A stretch of DNA of 16,046 nucleotides from Anaerolineales bacterium (GTDB lineage Bacteria > Chloroflexota > Anaerolineae > Anaerolineales > Villigracilaceae): contig JAICQC010000055.1 in assembly GCA_025938055.1 (NCBI GenBank), forward strand, positions 1-16,046. Direction: 5' to 3'. This document shows positions 1-6,507 of this stretch, piece after piece. The translations under genes and the position numbers were made by a program. The number at the start of each line of letters is the position of its first letter. Position 1 is the first letter of the stretch. A model generated the notes under the pieces. It was not told the DNA's origin, did not search any database, and worked only from the letters and a program-made list of their open reading frames with translations.

Positions 1-973
1 CCATGTCATCCCCATAGGCGGTACGGTCGAGGTTCGGGGGCGGGGAGTTGGCGCCATAGCGTGAGTGGATGTAGTGCCGCATCTCGTCCAGGGCGTTCAG
101 CGGGTCATACGGCGCCAGCCAGGAGAATAGTCTCTTCCAGCCTGTCGGGCGCTTGAGGGAGATCTGTTCGGCGGCATTCTCGATCCAGGCGGACAGGTTT
201 TCATTCGTCAGCACTTCGTCCTGGGGCCAATCGGGGTTGGTGCGCATCTCTGCCAGCACCCGCAGGTAGTGGAACTCATCATCGGTCAATTTGTGCGCCT
301 GGGCAAAGCCCGCCACCAGCCGCATCACATGAAAGTCCCGCCGGATCAGCGCCATGATCGTGGGATTGTTGAACGGCTTCAGATGCTCGGGCAGGTTCGC
401 GGCTTTCTGCGCGTATCGCAGCAGGAGGGCTGTGCGGTCGGCTGCGCTATGAAGACCACTGGCTGGCATTTCATCGAGGAACTCGCGCATCCAGTAATAG
501 CTCCACAGCGACAGGTTGAAGAACATGCCGGTCTGCAGAGCAAACTCATCCCAGACCTGCCGCTCCTGGCGTTCGCTTCGCTTGAAATCATCCACAAAGG
601 AGTTAAGCAGCAGGTCCACACCACTCACGAACAAGCAAGCGACAACGCCTTCCAGCAGGATGGTGCGCAGCCAGCCGGATTCGTCAATGGCAAAAGACTG
701 TAGTACAGAAACGCCGCCGATCACGGCTAAGACAAAGATGACAACTTCGATGGGCTTGTAGCTCAGAAAGGATCTCTTTTGAGGCAGGCGGGTGGTAATA
801 CTGACCAATGCGAATGCCAGGGCGCTCACCCCCGCTGAAATGCGCCAATCCAGTGACAGACCCCGTTCATAATAGGATTGCGCCAGGACGATCACACCGA
901 AAAGGGCTGCGCCCACGGTAAAGATCCATCGTACCGGTTCTGCATAACTTCTCAGGGGATCAATAAATTTCAT
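1..973 (-). CDS. Membrane protein of unknown function, 3' end outside window
   Basis: An open frame starts at the ATG at 971-973 and runs without a stop for 324 codons to the left edge, so the C-terminus is missing. The start is preceded by GGAGAG six bases upstream. Residues about 16-34, 43-61, 75-93 and 102-124 are hydrophobic enough for four membrane helices. They are followed by a soluble region rich in Arg, Glu and Trp (from about residue 125) that is probably cytoplasmic, with a charged stretch DDFKRSERQERQ right after helix 4. I do not recognise a family or any catalytic motif in the visible part. It is separated from the upstream AHSA1-type gene by a terminator and has its own candidate promoter, so it is probably transcribed separately. 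The gene call is secure; the function is unknown. Confidence 0.85.
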   Translation of the reverse strand, partial: MKFIDPLRSYAEPVRWIFTVGAALFGVIVLAQSYYERGLSLDWRISAGVSALAFALVSITTRLPQKRSFLSYKPIEVVIFVLAVIGGVSVLQSFAIDESGWLRTILLEGVVACLFVSGVDLLLNSFVDDFKRSERQERQVWDEFALQTGMFFNLSLWSYYWMREFLDEMPASGLHSAADRTALLLRYAQKAANLPEHLKPFNNPTIMALIRRDFHVMRLVAGFAQAHKLTDDEFHYLRVLAEMRTNPDWPQDEVLTNENLSAWIENAAEQISLKRPTGWKRLFSWLAPYDPLNALDEMRHYIHSRYGANSPPPNLDRTAYGDDM

Positions 974-1027
974 GATTGCTCTCCGGCTCGCTGCATTTTG
1001 TTGTAAAGATTGCCGTCTCCTTCTATA

Positions 1028-1056
1028 AGAATACGGGAATATGCCGAAGATTGCAA
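1028..1056 (-). promoter_or_regulatory. Candidate sigma70-type promoter of the left-edge membrane protein gene
   Basis: On the minus strand TTGCAA (1051-1056) is followed after exactly 17 bases by TATTCT (1028-1033). The spacing is ideal and the two boxes are fair matches to TTGACA and TATAAT. The promoter lies about 55 bases ahead of the start codon at 973 and downstream of the terminator at 1153-1184, where a new promoter is expected. Confidence 0.4.
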
Positions 1057-1148
1057 TCCGCCCTGAGTGGGAGGCGGGAATTTGCCATGAATTTGTATGT
1101 ATTCAACTGGATTTATGGCAGTCTGAACCGGCAAACCCACATTGAGCA

Positions 1149-1184
1149 ATAAAACAGCCGACCCATCGTACCGGGTCGGCTGTT
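1149..1184 (-). terminator. Intrinsic terminator of the AraC-VOC-AHSA1 operon
   Basis: A perfect 12-bp inverted repeat (1153-1164 with 1173-1184, arm AACAGCCGACCC, 8-nt loop) is followed on the minus strand by TTTTATT. It begins 20 bases after the true stop codon of the AHSA1-type gene at 1205. On the plus strand the run after the stem is CTGATT, so it acts for minus-strand transcription. Confidence 0.9.
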
Positions 1185-1204
1185 CTGATTCTGGTTGAGT
1201 GGGC

Positions 1205-1704
1205 TTATGCCCTGCCGAAGATGGCAGCCATTTTATCGAGGCACTGCTCCAAACCGACTTGCGAAAGATCGCGTGCCTCTTCCAGGGTGTACCCATACTC
1301 GGTGACCGTTATCTCCGTTTGATTTCCACCTACTTTCCTGAACGTGACCACGTGTCGCACCTGCCGCGGAACCCCGGCGGTATGCCAGCCTGAGCAGGGT
1401 CTAGGTTCGCACGGTCTTTGTCTGTAAAGCGCATGACGAACTCGATGAGATGGTCTGGCTCGATCCTGCTATATGTCCAGGTGTTGTAGAGCTCCATGCC
1501 GCCGTACTCCTGCGGAGCGCGCATACAGACGAGTGACGTGCCGCCCTCCCGGAAGTCCATATCGGCAAGGGGACAGGTGAAGCCGGCGGGTCCCCACCAC
1601 TGCTTCACGTAGGACGGCTCAGACCAGGCTCTCCAGACTTCATGAACCGGAGCGTCAAAGCTGCGGGTTACAACCACATTAAAGGTTTGGTCATCCCTGC
1701 TCAT
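1205..1704 (-). pseudogene. AHSA1/SRPBCC-family protein, interrupted by a one-base deletion
   Basis: The frame from the ATG at 1704 gives an Activator of Hsp90 ATPase homologue 1-like (SRPBCC fold) protein: an N-terminal strand with RSFDAPVHEVWRAWSEP, then KQWWGPAGFTCP, and MRFTDKDRANLDPAQAGIPPG. After that the frame goes off into CDTWSRSGK and stops at 1330, about 40 residues short of the family's usual 150-165. The lost C-terminus is present in the neighbouring frame: VPRQVRHVVTF, then TEITVTEYGYTLEEARDL, then GLEQCLDKMAAIFGRA, ending with TAA at 1205-1207. Adding one base to the C run at 1372-1375 (plus strand) restores about 166 residues. SRPBCC proteins bind hydrophobic ligands or act as chaperone regulators; the ligand here is unknown. 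Its start overlaps the VOC gene by 14 bases, suggesting translational coupling. It may be a real pseudogene or a sequencing error. Confidence 0.88.
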
Positions 1705-2149
1705 AAGCCTGCCGCAATCCCTGAATGTCGATCTTGTTCATGGTCAGCATTGCCTGCAAGACTCTGCCTGCCTTCTCACGGTCCGGGTCTCCCAGCAGCT
1801 CACCGAGCGCTGTGGGGATGATCTGCCACGAGAGTCCATACTTGTCCTTGAGCCAGCCGCACCGGCTCTCTTCGCCGCCATCAGCGGTAAGTTTCGTCCA
1901 CAACTCGTCCACTTCCTCCTGGGTGTTGCAGCTGACGAAGAATGAAACAGCTTCGTTGAACTTGAACTGCGGACCTGCATTCAATCCGATGAATTCCTGT
2001 CCCTCCAACTCAAAGTTCACCGTCTGGGCGATTCCATTGGGTCCCGGGGTAACACCCAGCACCCTGGAATTCTTGAAGATGGAGACGTAGAGGTTCATCG
2101 CCTCCTCCGCCTGGGTATCAAACCACAGGAATGGCGTGATCTTTTTCAT
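1691..2149 (-). CDS. PhnB-like VOC-superfamily protein
   Basis: The 152-residue product begins MKKITPFLWFDTQAEEAM, with the typical continuation NLYVSIFKNS, GQEFIGLNAGP, FNEAVSFFVSC, then GWLKDKYGLSWQIIP and a C-terminal helix with LQAMLTMNKIDI. This is the PhnB-like / '3-demethylubiquinone 3-methyltransferase-like' domain of the vicinal oxygen chelate superfamily, two beta-alpha-beta-beta-beta modules, and the length is normal. VOC proteins are glyoxalase/dioxygenase-like, often metal-binding; many PhnB-like members have no known substrate, and I see no basis to assign one. AAAGGAG lies about ten bases ahead of the ATG. It sits 21 bp behind the AraC-type gene and overlaps the start of the AHSA1-type gene, so the three form one operon. 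The pairing of VOC and SRPBCC genes under a regulator suggests response to a small molecule (inference). Confidence 0.9.
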   Translation of the reverse strand: MKKITPFLWFDTQAEEAMNLYVSIFKNSRVLGVTPGPNGIAQTVNFELEGQEFIGLNAGPQFKFNEAVSFFVSCNTQEEVDELWTKLTADGGEESRCGWLKDKYGLSWQIIPTALGELLGDPDREKAGRVLQAMLTMNKIDIQGLRQAYEQG

Positions 2150-2170
2150 TTTGTTTTTCTCCTTTGACGT

Positions 2171-2917
2171 CTAACGGGTATTGACTAGAACCTCTATATC
2201 ATATCCCGATGGAAGGAGATTGTCTTGTATATTTTGGCAATCCTGCGGCTGGCTGTTACGAACGATCTGTGCAGGCGTATACCCCACGAACTGCTTCAGC
2301 GCCCGGGTGAGATGCGGCTGGTCAAAGTAGCCTGCCTCGAAGACCGTGTCGAGGATCGGGACGCCCTGGCGCAGGAGAGCTGCAGCTCTCTGGGCGCGCT
2401 CGAATTGCCGTATGTGCTTCTGCGTCTGCCCGGTCGCCCGCAGGAACCGGTGCCGCAGCGTACGGGCTGAGATGTCGGGGAGTTCGTCCTGTAACGCGGC
2501 GCTGACCACGGGATCGCGCACTAGGTCATCATCCCGCACGAGGCGGTCTATGAATGCTTCTACATTTTCAAAATCAGGGAATTGTCGCACGGCGCCCTTG
2601 AACCAGAAGCGCATGCCTGAGGCATCCGCCAGGGCCTGCTCTCCGTCCCGAACCTCGCGGGTCGGCAGATGAGGTATGAATGTCCCCAGCTTGAATTTGA
2701 TCCACAGGATCTCGGCGCCCCCACCCCAGGTTGCCATTCCTGAGGACGTATGCGGTCCCACGACCAGGGAGCGTGCCCCGCCAGGGTGTTTGACAAAAAC
2801 CATATGCCAGTTGATTTCTGCCGGGCGGATAGTCGAGCCCACGCTCAACGTCCAGCCGCGCATTACCCTCTCCACATACGGCGAATCGGATAACCGGTCC
2901 TCGGAAATAATGGTCAT
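2171..2917 (-). CDS. AraC-family transcriptional regulator
   Basis: A 248-residue protein. The C-terminal part carries a complete AraC-type double helix-turn-helix: first HTH about residues 150-171 (ISARTLRHRFLRATGQTQ), second about 187-219 (PILDTVFEAGYFDQPHL then ALKQFVGYTPAQI), which matches the family signature. The N-terminal 125 residues look like a small cupin-type sensing domain (GPHTSSGMATWGGG then ILWIKFKLGTF), but I cannot name a ligand. The 28 residues after the HTH form a short unassigned tail. The ATG at 2917 is preceded by AGAAGAG. As first gene of the operon with the VOC and AHSA1-type genes it is probably their local regulator, perhaps autoregulated. Activator versus repressor cannot be read from sequence. 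Confidence 0.92.
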   Translation of the reverse strand: MTIISEDRLSDSPYVERVMRGWTLSVGSTIRPAEINWHMVFVKHPGGARSLVVGPHTSSGMATWGGGAEILWIKFKLGTFIPHLPTREVRDGEQALADASGMRFWFKGAVRQFPDFENVEAFIDRLVRDDDLVRDPVVSAALQDELPDISARTLRHRFLRATGQTQKHIRQFERAQRAAALLRQGVPILDTVFEAGYFDQPHLTRALKQFVGYTPAQIVRNSQPQDCQNIQDNLLPSGYDIEVLVNTR

Positions 2918-3027
2918 GGCTCTTCTTTTGGTTTAAAGTTTTAGGTTGAAGGTTTCAAGTGAACTGCTGAAAGGAAATCATCGTGGCTCACATATTTAAG
3001 CACATTTGTTCTAATCCGGCAAGAGAC

Positions 3028-3051
3028 AAAAGCCTCGCGGCGCGAGGCTTT
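3028..3051 (-). terminator. Intrinsic terminator of the C39-like peptidase gene
   Basis: A perfect 10-bp inverted repeat with a 3-nt loop (3029-3038 with 3042-3051, arm AAAGCCTCGC) is followed on the minus strand by TTTTGTCTCTT. It lies 43 bases after the stop codon at 3095 and insulates the AraC operon that follows. Confidence 0.85.
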
Positions 3052-3094
3052 AAGCATTGTTTCGATTGTAGGCAATAAGGAGAATAGAGACAGA

Positions 3095-4420
3095 TTACTG
3101 CCTGATGGGAAGAAACCCTTCCACGGACCGAGTATCACCAAACGAAGTGATACGCTGGAGTTCTGCCTGGGCAGGGGTGGAGTTCGGGTTGAGGGTGGCG
3201 GCTCTTTGCAGGTCTTCAATTGCCCCATTCCGATCACCGAGAGCCTCCTTCGCCATGCCGCGCCAGTAATAGGTCTCTTCGAGAACAGGCTTGTCGATGT
3301 TGACCAGTGTTGTCTCTGCCAGGTTGATCACGTCCTGATAGCGCCCGGTATGATAGTACGCCGCGTACGGACCGTCCAGGTACCACAACAAACGCCAGGG
3401 ACGTTCCTCCAGCGGCAGGGCAGCATACAGAGTAAAGGCAGTGTCATATGCCTGCGCGGCTCCGGCATAATCCTGCAAGTGCAGCAGGCTTGCCCCACGA
3501 TTGAACCAGGCGAAGAATTGTTCGCGCCCGGTCAGGCTGTTCGCCTCCGCCAATGCCCGCTCGCCAGTCAGTTGGAAGTTCTGTTGGGGATCGCTATGCA
3601 AGCCCAGCACCGAGTGCACGTCCTCCGCCCGCTCCGCAGGGAAGACCACTACATAGGCGAAGTTGAAGTGCCGCCAGAACTGGGCGATCACCTCATACGG
3701 CACACCATATGCCTGTGGAGGACCCTCATACGAATCATAGACCAGGAATTGCGAGTTGGTATCGTCGTAACCGCTGACGATCTGGTAGTGCCCGAGCCAG
3801 GAATCATCATGTGGGTCCAAGCCTTTTTCGATCAACACCGGGAAGCCTGCTGCGACCAGCCGCTTTAATAGGTCGAGATCGCCGCCCACGCGCCACAGTG
3901 CATCATACTCCGTATAGTTTTCCACAAAGTCAACGATCTCAAACGGGTTGACGTTCTTGTCATCTGCCTCATAGCTTGGGCGCAGATAGGCGCGCGTCTG
4001 GAACTGGTCGCCTGTCCATCCCCAGTAGGACATCACCATCGAGAGGCTGGCAGGCGCGCAGTTGTTGAACTGCTGGTACTCGTGACGAATACCGCTCAGA
4101 GAGGCGCTTGCCGGGATCAGGGTCGGCGTCAGGCTGGGAAGGGGGGAGGGAGAGGGTGTAGCGGTCAGACCGAGGGACGGAGTGGAGGTCGGCGTAGGAG
4201 CTATCGCCGTCAGCGTTGCGCCAACGATGGCGTCCACCTGTTCCTGAGGAGTAAAGACCACCTCCTCAGGAGGGTTAATAAAGCGCCTGATCTGCACGAC
4301 CACACCGTCCACGCGGCGAGAAAGCCGTTCGTGGATCGGCGGGAGGTTGTAGATCACAGTGGCGAGAAGGCACAGGGCGACGAGCCCTGTAATGGAAATG
4401 AGTAGATATTTTCTATACAC
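3095..4420 (-). CDS. Membrane-anchored C39-like cysteine peptidase with C-terminal TPRs
   Basis: A 441-residue protein. Residues 5-24 form one N-terminal membrane helix. Residues about 73-103 are a Thr/Pro/Ser-rich linker (TPTSTPSLGLTATPSPSP), so the rest should be outside the cell. Residues 110-255 match the C39-like peptidase fold (Peptidase_C39_2): FNNCAPASLSMVMSYWG with Cys121, GHYQIVSGYD with His211, and VYDSYEG with Asp229, a plausible Cys-His-Asp triad; Gln116/117 could serve the oxyanion hole. Residues about 285-425 hold three TPR-like units, such as WFNRGASLLHLQDYAGAAQA and YWRGMAKEALGDRNGAIEDL. Proteins of this fold cut peptides or peptide leaders; the TPRs suggest a protein partner. 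No transporter lies nearby, so a bacteriocin-processing role is not supported. The start is GTG: an in-frame stop lies eight codons upstream and no other start codon precedes the helix. It lacks a Shine-Dalgarno sequence. Confidence 0.88.
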   Translation of the reverse strand: MYRKYLLISITGLVALCLLATVIYNLPPIHERLSRRVDGVVVQIRRFINPPEEVVFTPQEQVDAIVGATLTAIAPTPTSTPSLGLTATPSPSPLPSLTPTLIPASASLSGIRHEYQQFNNCAPASLSMVMSYWGWTGDQFQTRAYLRPSYEADDKNVNPFEIVDFVENYTEYDALWRVGGDLDLLKRLVAAGFPVLIEKGLDPHDDSWLGHYQIVSGYDDTNSQFLVYDSYEGPPQAYGVPYEVIAQFWRHFNFAYVVVFPAERAEDVHSVLGLHSDPQQNFQLTGERALAEANSLTGREQFFAWFNRGASLLHLQDYAGAAQAYDTAFTLYAALPLEERPWRLLWYLDGPYAAYYHTGRYQDVINLAETTLVNIDKPVLEETYYWRGMAKEALGDRNGAIEDLQRAATLNPNSTPAQAELQRITSFGDTRSVEGFLPIRQ

Positions 4421-4462
4421 AGAGGGGATTATACATTCAGGTTACATCGTGCATCTGCGTAT
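4406..4462. repeat. Diverged 57-bp direct repeat, copy A
   Basis: These 57 bases match 5465-5521 without gaps at 45 positions. The core GGATTATACATTCAGGTTA (4426-4444) differs from the other copy at one base. This copy spans the GTG start of the C39-like gene and its TATAAT box. Confidence 0.75.
4428..4433 (-). promoter_or_regulatory. TATAAT box seven bases before the GTG start of the C39-like gene
   Basis: On the minus strand TATAAT (4428-4433) is followed by seven bases and then the GTG start at 4420. Transcription from this box would begin at or next to the start codon, giving a leaderless mRNA, which agrees with the lack of a Shine-Dalgarno sequence. No TTGACA-like box is seen; CAGATG stands 18 bases upstream and is conserved at the same distance in repeat copy B. 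Confidence 0.5.
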
Positions 4463-4495
4463 AGGCAAATTATTATGATGTCATTTGGAGTGAAT

Positions 4496-4984
4496 TTACT
4501 TTACAGCAGCTTTTTCAAGCAGGGAATGGATTTCAAAGGTTGCGTCTGAAAGGGGGATTTCTTCTACCATTGCCCATTCCTGGCACAACACAGATTGCGT
4601 TGCCTCCAGAAAGGCCGCGATCGTCCCGTGAATTGGCTTGTGTGCCACAAAGGCAGCTAAATCCCGAACCACTTCACAGTGGGCAGTGATCGTTCCCTGC
4701 CTGAGGTGCGCCACCAACTCAGACTGGCGGACGCGCCCATCCTCCGTCAGAGGCAGTGGCTGGGATTCCAGGATTTTGCGACAATGAGAAATCTCCTTTT
4801 TTTCAGCCAGTTTGCGCACACCCGAGTTTGACTGATCAACTGGCACCCAGACGGTACTGCCTCCAGGAATGGAAATCTCGTAATATTGCCGGATGACCCC
4901 GCGCTCAAATTCTCTTTCGTCTAATTTGACTACATGCCCCACGCCATGCTGAGGATGAACAACCGTTTCACCGATCTCAAACAT
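4496..4984 (-). CDS. CarD/CdnL-type transcription regulator
   Basis: Starting at the ATG at 4984 the product is 162 residues: MFEIGETVVHPQHGVGHVVK, then IRQYYEISIPGGSTVWVPVD, then an all-helical C-terminal half (SELVAHLRQG, AFLEATQSVLCQEWAM). The N-terminal 55 residues match the Tudor-like RNA-polymerase-interacting domain of the CarD_CdnL_TRCF family. The helical part has the size of the CarD DNA-contacting domain, with total length as in the family. CarD/CdnL proteins bind the RNA polymerase beta subunit and stabilise open promoter complexes; this is family knowledge. The frame is open for 35 more codons upstream, but those overlap the RRM gene and do not look like CarD, so M36 of that frame is chosen. 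No clear ribosome site precedes it; the start lies 16 bases after the RRM stop, so coupling is likely. Confidence 0.88.
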   Translation of the reverse strand: MFEIGETVVHPQHGVGHVVKLDEREFERGVIRQYYEISIPGGSTVWVPVDQSNSGVRKLAEKKEISHCRKILESQPLPLTEDGRVRQSELVAHLRQGTITAHCEVVRDLAAFVAHKPIHGTIAAFLEATQSVLCQEWAMVEEIPLSDATFEIHSLLEKAAVK

Positions 4985-5000
4985 CGTGTGCGCCACGGCT

Positions 5001-5318
5001 CTAATAGCGCCGCCGCTGACTATTGTTACGACTGCCATGCTTCTGGTTTTGGTTGAAGCCGCCCCGCTCTTCACGCGGACGAGCGACACTGACCGTCAGC
5101 TGGCGCTGGTCCAGGGTATATCCGTTGAACAGGCTGATGGCTTTTTGCACTTCACTAGGCGAACCCATTTCTACGAAGGCAAATCCTTTCGATCGCTGCG
5201 TCCCGGGTTCTTTGATCAATGCTACTGAGGTAACATTTCCGGCTTGCATAAACAGTTCACGCAGATTCTGTTCAGTGGTTTCATAGGATAGGTTTCCGAC
5301 ATACAATTTTGCTTCCAT
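5001..5318 (-). CDS. RRM-type RNA-binding protein (cold-shock Rbp-like)
   Basis: A 105-residue protein with a single RNA-recognition motif: RNP2 LYVGNL at residues 5-10 and RNP1 KGFAFVEM at 44-51, each with the aromatic residues that stack on RNA. The domain ends near residue 80 and is followed by an Arg/Gly/Asn-rich tail (SRNNSQRRRY at the end). Domain order and length match the small bacterial RRM proteins known best from cyanobacteria, where several are induced by cold; they bind mRNA. AAAGGAG lies seven bases ahead of the ATG at 5318. The CarD-type gene follows after 16 bases, so an RNA-binding protein and an RNA-polymerase-binding protein appear to be co-expressed. The leader carries a hairpin plus T run (see 5351-5384), so attenuation or cold control is possible. 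Confidence 0.95.
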   Translation of the reverse strand: MEAKLYVGNLSYETTEQNLRELFMQAGNVTSVALIKEPGTQRSKGFAFVEMGSPSEVQKAISLFNGYTLDQRQLTVSVARPREERGGFNQNQKHGSRNNSQRRRY

Positions 5319-5350
5319 TCCAGACTCCTTTAGCGCCGAGAGGGATTAAG

Positions 5351-5384
5351 GAAAAGCCGCCAACCCGATAGAGGGTTGACGGCT
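5351..5384 (-). terminator. Terminator-like hairpin just upstream of the RRM gene (terminator or attenuator)
   Basis: Arms 5355-5366 and 5373-5384 pair over 12 positions, with one G-U wobble on the minus-strand RNA only, around a 6-nt loop. TTTCCTT follows on the minus strand. It lies only 33 bases ahead of the RRM start codon and 145 bases after the previous stop. It may end the upstream operon, or it may be an attenuator in the RRM leader, because a TATAAT box lies upstream of it. Confidence 0.65.
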
Positions 5385-5419
5385 AGATGAGCACACTCGA
5401 CCTTTTATAAGATAACCTG

Positions 5420-5425
5420 ATTATA
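5420..5425 (-). promoter_or_regulatory. Candidate -10 box for the RRM-CarD operon
   Basis: A perfect TATAAT on the minus strand about 100 bases before the RRM start codon. No convincing -35 box stands at 16-18 bases. If used, the transcript would contain the hairpin at 5351-5384. Confidence 0.35.
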
Positions 5426-5464
5426 TCACACCGAACAATGCTCTTCCTTAAGTGAAAACAATGA

Positions 5465-5521
5465 ATATTTTCTTTACGCAGACAGGATTATGCATTCAGG
5501 TTATCACATACATCTGTGCAT
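5465..5521. repeat. Diverged 57-bp direct repeat, copy B
   Basis: Second copy of the repeat at 4406-4462 (45 of 57 positions equal, no gaps). The core at 5485-5503 keeps CATAAT in place of TATAAT, and CAGATG again stands 18 bases before it. The GTG start of copy A corresponds to GCG here, followed by TAA, so only the non-coding signal is shared. It lies directly behind the stop codon of the eight-helix membrane protein gene and ahead of the RRM gene. Confidence 0.75.
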
Positions 5522-5528
5522 CTTAAGT

Positions 5529-6377
5529 TTATGAATGAGTGGCACCTTCCATGGCATGGATGCTTTGACTCGCGCGATTGGCGAAGAGTGCGATCAGCGT
5601 GAAAATGATGGCGCCCGAGTAGGTACCAATGTAAACCAGCCCACCCGGCTGCGTCTGGAAGTTGAACAGATGCAGGTATAGAAGAGCCGGGATTAGCAGC
5701 AATATGGAGCCAACAGTCGCAAAGGGAATCAAGAAATGGAATGTTGATAACCTGCGCTCAAATATCCCGAATATATCTCCAAGCGTGATGGCAAAGTAAA
5801 ATGCGCCAAAGCCGCGTGCGGTCAGAGGAGATAATTCGCCCGGCCAAATCTTCCCGCCTGTGGCAGTGCCAATCAGCAACGGCAGGGAGATATAGAGTGC
5901 GAAAGCGATAAAAATGAATAGGAAAATGCGTTGCCAGAACGGGACCTGTGGACCATCACCCGCAGTAGAGGGTCGGTTCCGTCTCCAATCGAGGATGCCT
6001 AGAACAGCGACGATACTCCCAACCGCGAGTGTGAATATATAAAGCCAGGCGATCCATCCATCCAGCTGCAGTGTAGACCAGTACGCGATCAGCAAAAAAG
6101 TTTCCAGCAGGCTGAATGCCCATACGAAGATCATACCCATATAGATCAATGACCAACGCCAATCGCGCGCGCTCTGCCAGGCGACAAAAGCCGTACCGAG
6201 ATACCAGGCGCCAATCGTCATCGCCACAAAGGGACTTACGCTCCACAAGAAGTTTTCCGCCGCCCATCCGGGAACAAGAAAAAGAGGCAAGCCTAATAAA
6301 GTATAGAGGCCAGCTACCAGGTAGGTCAATTGTCGAGATGTAGGTGAGAGCGTTTCAGGATTTTGCTTGTGTTTCAT
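5529..6377 (-). CDS. Eight-helix integral membrane protein, unknown function
   Basis: Starting at the ATG at 6377 (AAAGGAG seven bases upstream) the product has 282 residues. The frame is open for 34 more codons upstream but those include no better ribosome site. Hydrophobic segments near 17-35, 47-67, 75-100, 108-130, 150-170, 187-206, 212-236 and 246-266 give eight membrane helices with short loops and a basic loop WRRNR at 131-135. The two halves look related: WSVSPFVAMTIGAWYLG (45-61) corresponds to LSPLTARGFGAFYF (182-195), each followed by an acidic or aromatic helix start, suggesting a 4+4 duplication. I recognise no family, transport motif or cofactor site. It follows the lipoprotein gene at 6508 by 130 bases, on the same strand. 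Confidence 0.85.
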   Translation of the reverse strand: MKHKQNPETLSPTSRQLTYLVAGLYTLLGLPLFLVPGWAAENFLWSVSPFVAMTIGAWYLGTAFVAWQSARDWRWSLIYMGMIFVWAFSLLETFLLIAYWSTLQLDGWIAWLYIFTLAVGSIVAVLGILDWRRNRPSTAGDGPQVPFWQRIFLFIFIAFALYISLPLLIGTATGGKIWPGELSPLTARGFGAFYFAITLGDIFGIFERRLSTFHFLIPFATVGSILLLIPALLYLHLFNFQTQPGGLVYIGTYSGAIIFTLIALFANRASQSIHAMEGATHS

Positions 6378-6507
6378 GATCAGACTCCTTTCTTTTATCC
6401 TCAAACTAAACATATAACCTTGCGATCTATTTTCTCCCTTCAGAATAAGAAAGTTAATAGATGTCCAGTCGCGAACCAAATGAGTGATATAGAAATGGAT
6501 CGAAGAT

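Noticed and set aside
269..703. Plus-strand open frame of 144 codons.
   Set aside because: It lies opposite the continuous minus-strand membrane protein frame, and its product has no domain-like features or ribosome site.
4985..5089. 35-codon N-terminal extension of the CarD-type protein.
   Set aside because: It overlaps the RRM gene out of frame, and CarD proteins begin with the FEIGETVVHPQHGVG segment.
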